Positions 5,835 to 6,070 of a stretch of 6,070 nucleotides of DNA are shown here, piece by piece; within the stretch, counting starts at the first letter, position 1; each line of letters starts with the position of its first letter. The DNA comes from SIG607 sp045614505 (GTDB lineage Bacteria > Bacillota > Clostridia > Oscillospirales > Acutalibacteraceae). The notes beneath the pieces were generated by a model. It searched no databases. It worked only from the letters and a program-made list of their open reading frames with translations, and was not told where the DNA came from. The DNA lies in the NCBI GenBank assembly GCA_045614505.1, contig JAZLDA010000088.1, positions 1 to 6,070 of the forward strand, read 5' to 3'. The translations under genes and the position numbers were made by a program.

Positions 5835-6070
5835 ATGATAACCTATAATGCTGAAAATTATGATGTTGCCGTTATAGGCGGCGGACACGCAGGTGTAGAA
5901 GCGGCTCTTGTTTCTGCAAGACTGGGTGTTAAAACCGTAATGTTCACCGTGACAATGGACTGGATAGGCAATATGCCCTGTAATCCTTCCATCGGTGGCA
6001 CCGCAAAGGGTCACCTTGTGCGTGAGCTTGATGCTCTGGGCGGTGAAATGGGCAGAGCGGCAGACAAAAA
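5835..6070 (+). CDS. mnmG: tRNA uridine-5-carboxymethylaminomethyl modification enzyme MnmG (GidA), N-terminal part
   Basis: The first 78 residues are present and the gene runs off the right edge. MnmG is the FAD-dependent partner of MnmE in cmnm5U34 synthesis. The start of the Rossmann FAD-binding fold is clear: YDVAVIGGGHAGVEAAL (9-25) with the GxGxxG dinucleotide motif. The MnmG-specific segment MPCNPSIGG followed by KGHLVRELDALGGEMG (about 47-73) is also present. Position 56 is Thr where many Firmicutes MnmG proteins have Pro (GGPAKG); this is minor. The chosen ATG at 5835 gives a short lead before the fold. An in-frame TTG at 5823 would add four residues and cannot be excluded. The ribosome binding site is weak (TTGGTAA), and the gene starts 12 nt after the preceding stop, so translational coupling is plausible. 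Confidence 0.96.
   Translation, partial: MITYNAENYDVAVIGGGHAGVEAALVSARLGVKTVMFTVTMDWIGNMPCNPSIGGTAKGHLVRELDALGGEMGRAADK

Noticed and set aside
5430..6014. A 194-codon minus-strand open frame across the YD-repeat gene and mnmG
   Set aside because: It is antisense to two well-supported genes, has Cys/Ile/Phe-rich composition of a shadow frame, and matches no recognised domain.

Overview
The window looks like a piece of chromosome from a low-to-moderate GC, spore-forming member of the Firmicutes (class Clostridia, perhaps a gut Oscillospirales relative). This is inferred from a full-length SpoIIE, a Firmicutes-type mnmE-mnmG tRNA-modification locus, strong GGAGG-type ribosome binding sites and sigma-A-like promoters. 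No rRNA, tRNA, CRISPR array or insertion sequence was seen.

Layout. Positions 1-1031 hold two tandem minus-strand genes for family GH16 glycoside-hydrolase-like proteins without signal peptides. The downstream one runs off the left edge. The upstream one has Gln where the GH16 catalytic acid/base Glu is expected. Positions 1059-1121 hold a compact junction. The intrinsic terminator of the sporulation gene and the promoter of the GH16 pair overlap there, and the promoter -35 hexamer lies inside the terminator stem. Positions 1127-3454 (minus) encode SpoIIE, the membrane-bound PP2C-type phosphatase that activates sigma-F in the forespore. Positions 3455-3674 are a divergent control region. Its spoIIE-side promoter has a 21-bp spacer, the unusual spacing known for the Spo0A-activated spoIIE promoter of Bacillus subtilis. 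Its mnmE-side promoter has an extended -10.

Positions 3675-6070 (plus) look like one operon: mnmE, a 257-residue membrane-anchored protein with YD-like repeats, and the start of mnmG, with 12-bp gaps between genes. MnmE and MnmG form the complex that installs cmnm5-type groups at the wobble uridine of certain tRNAs. The two genes commonly sit next to each other in Firmicutes, so the repeat protein between them is the least expected gene here. Short GGTAAATA direct repeats flank it, which may mark how it was inserted.

Most of the window is standard biology. The points most worth a second look are the YD-repeat gene, the altered GH16 active site, and the two regulatory junctions.
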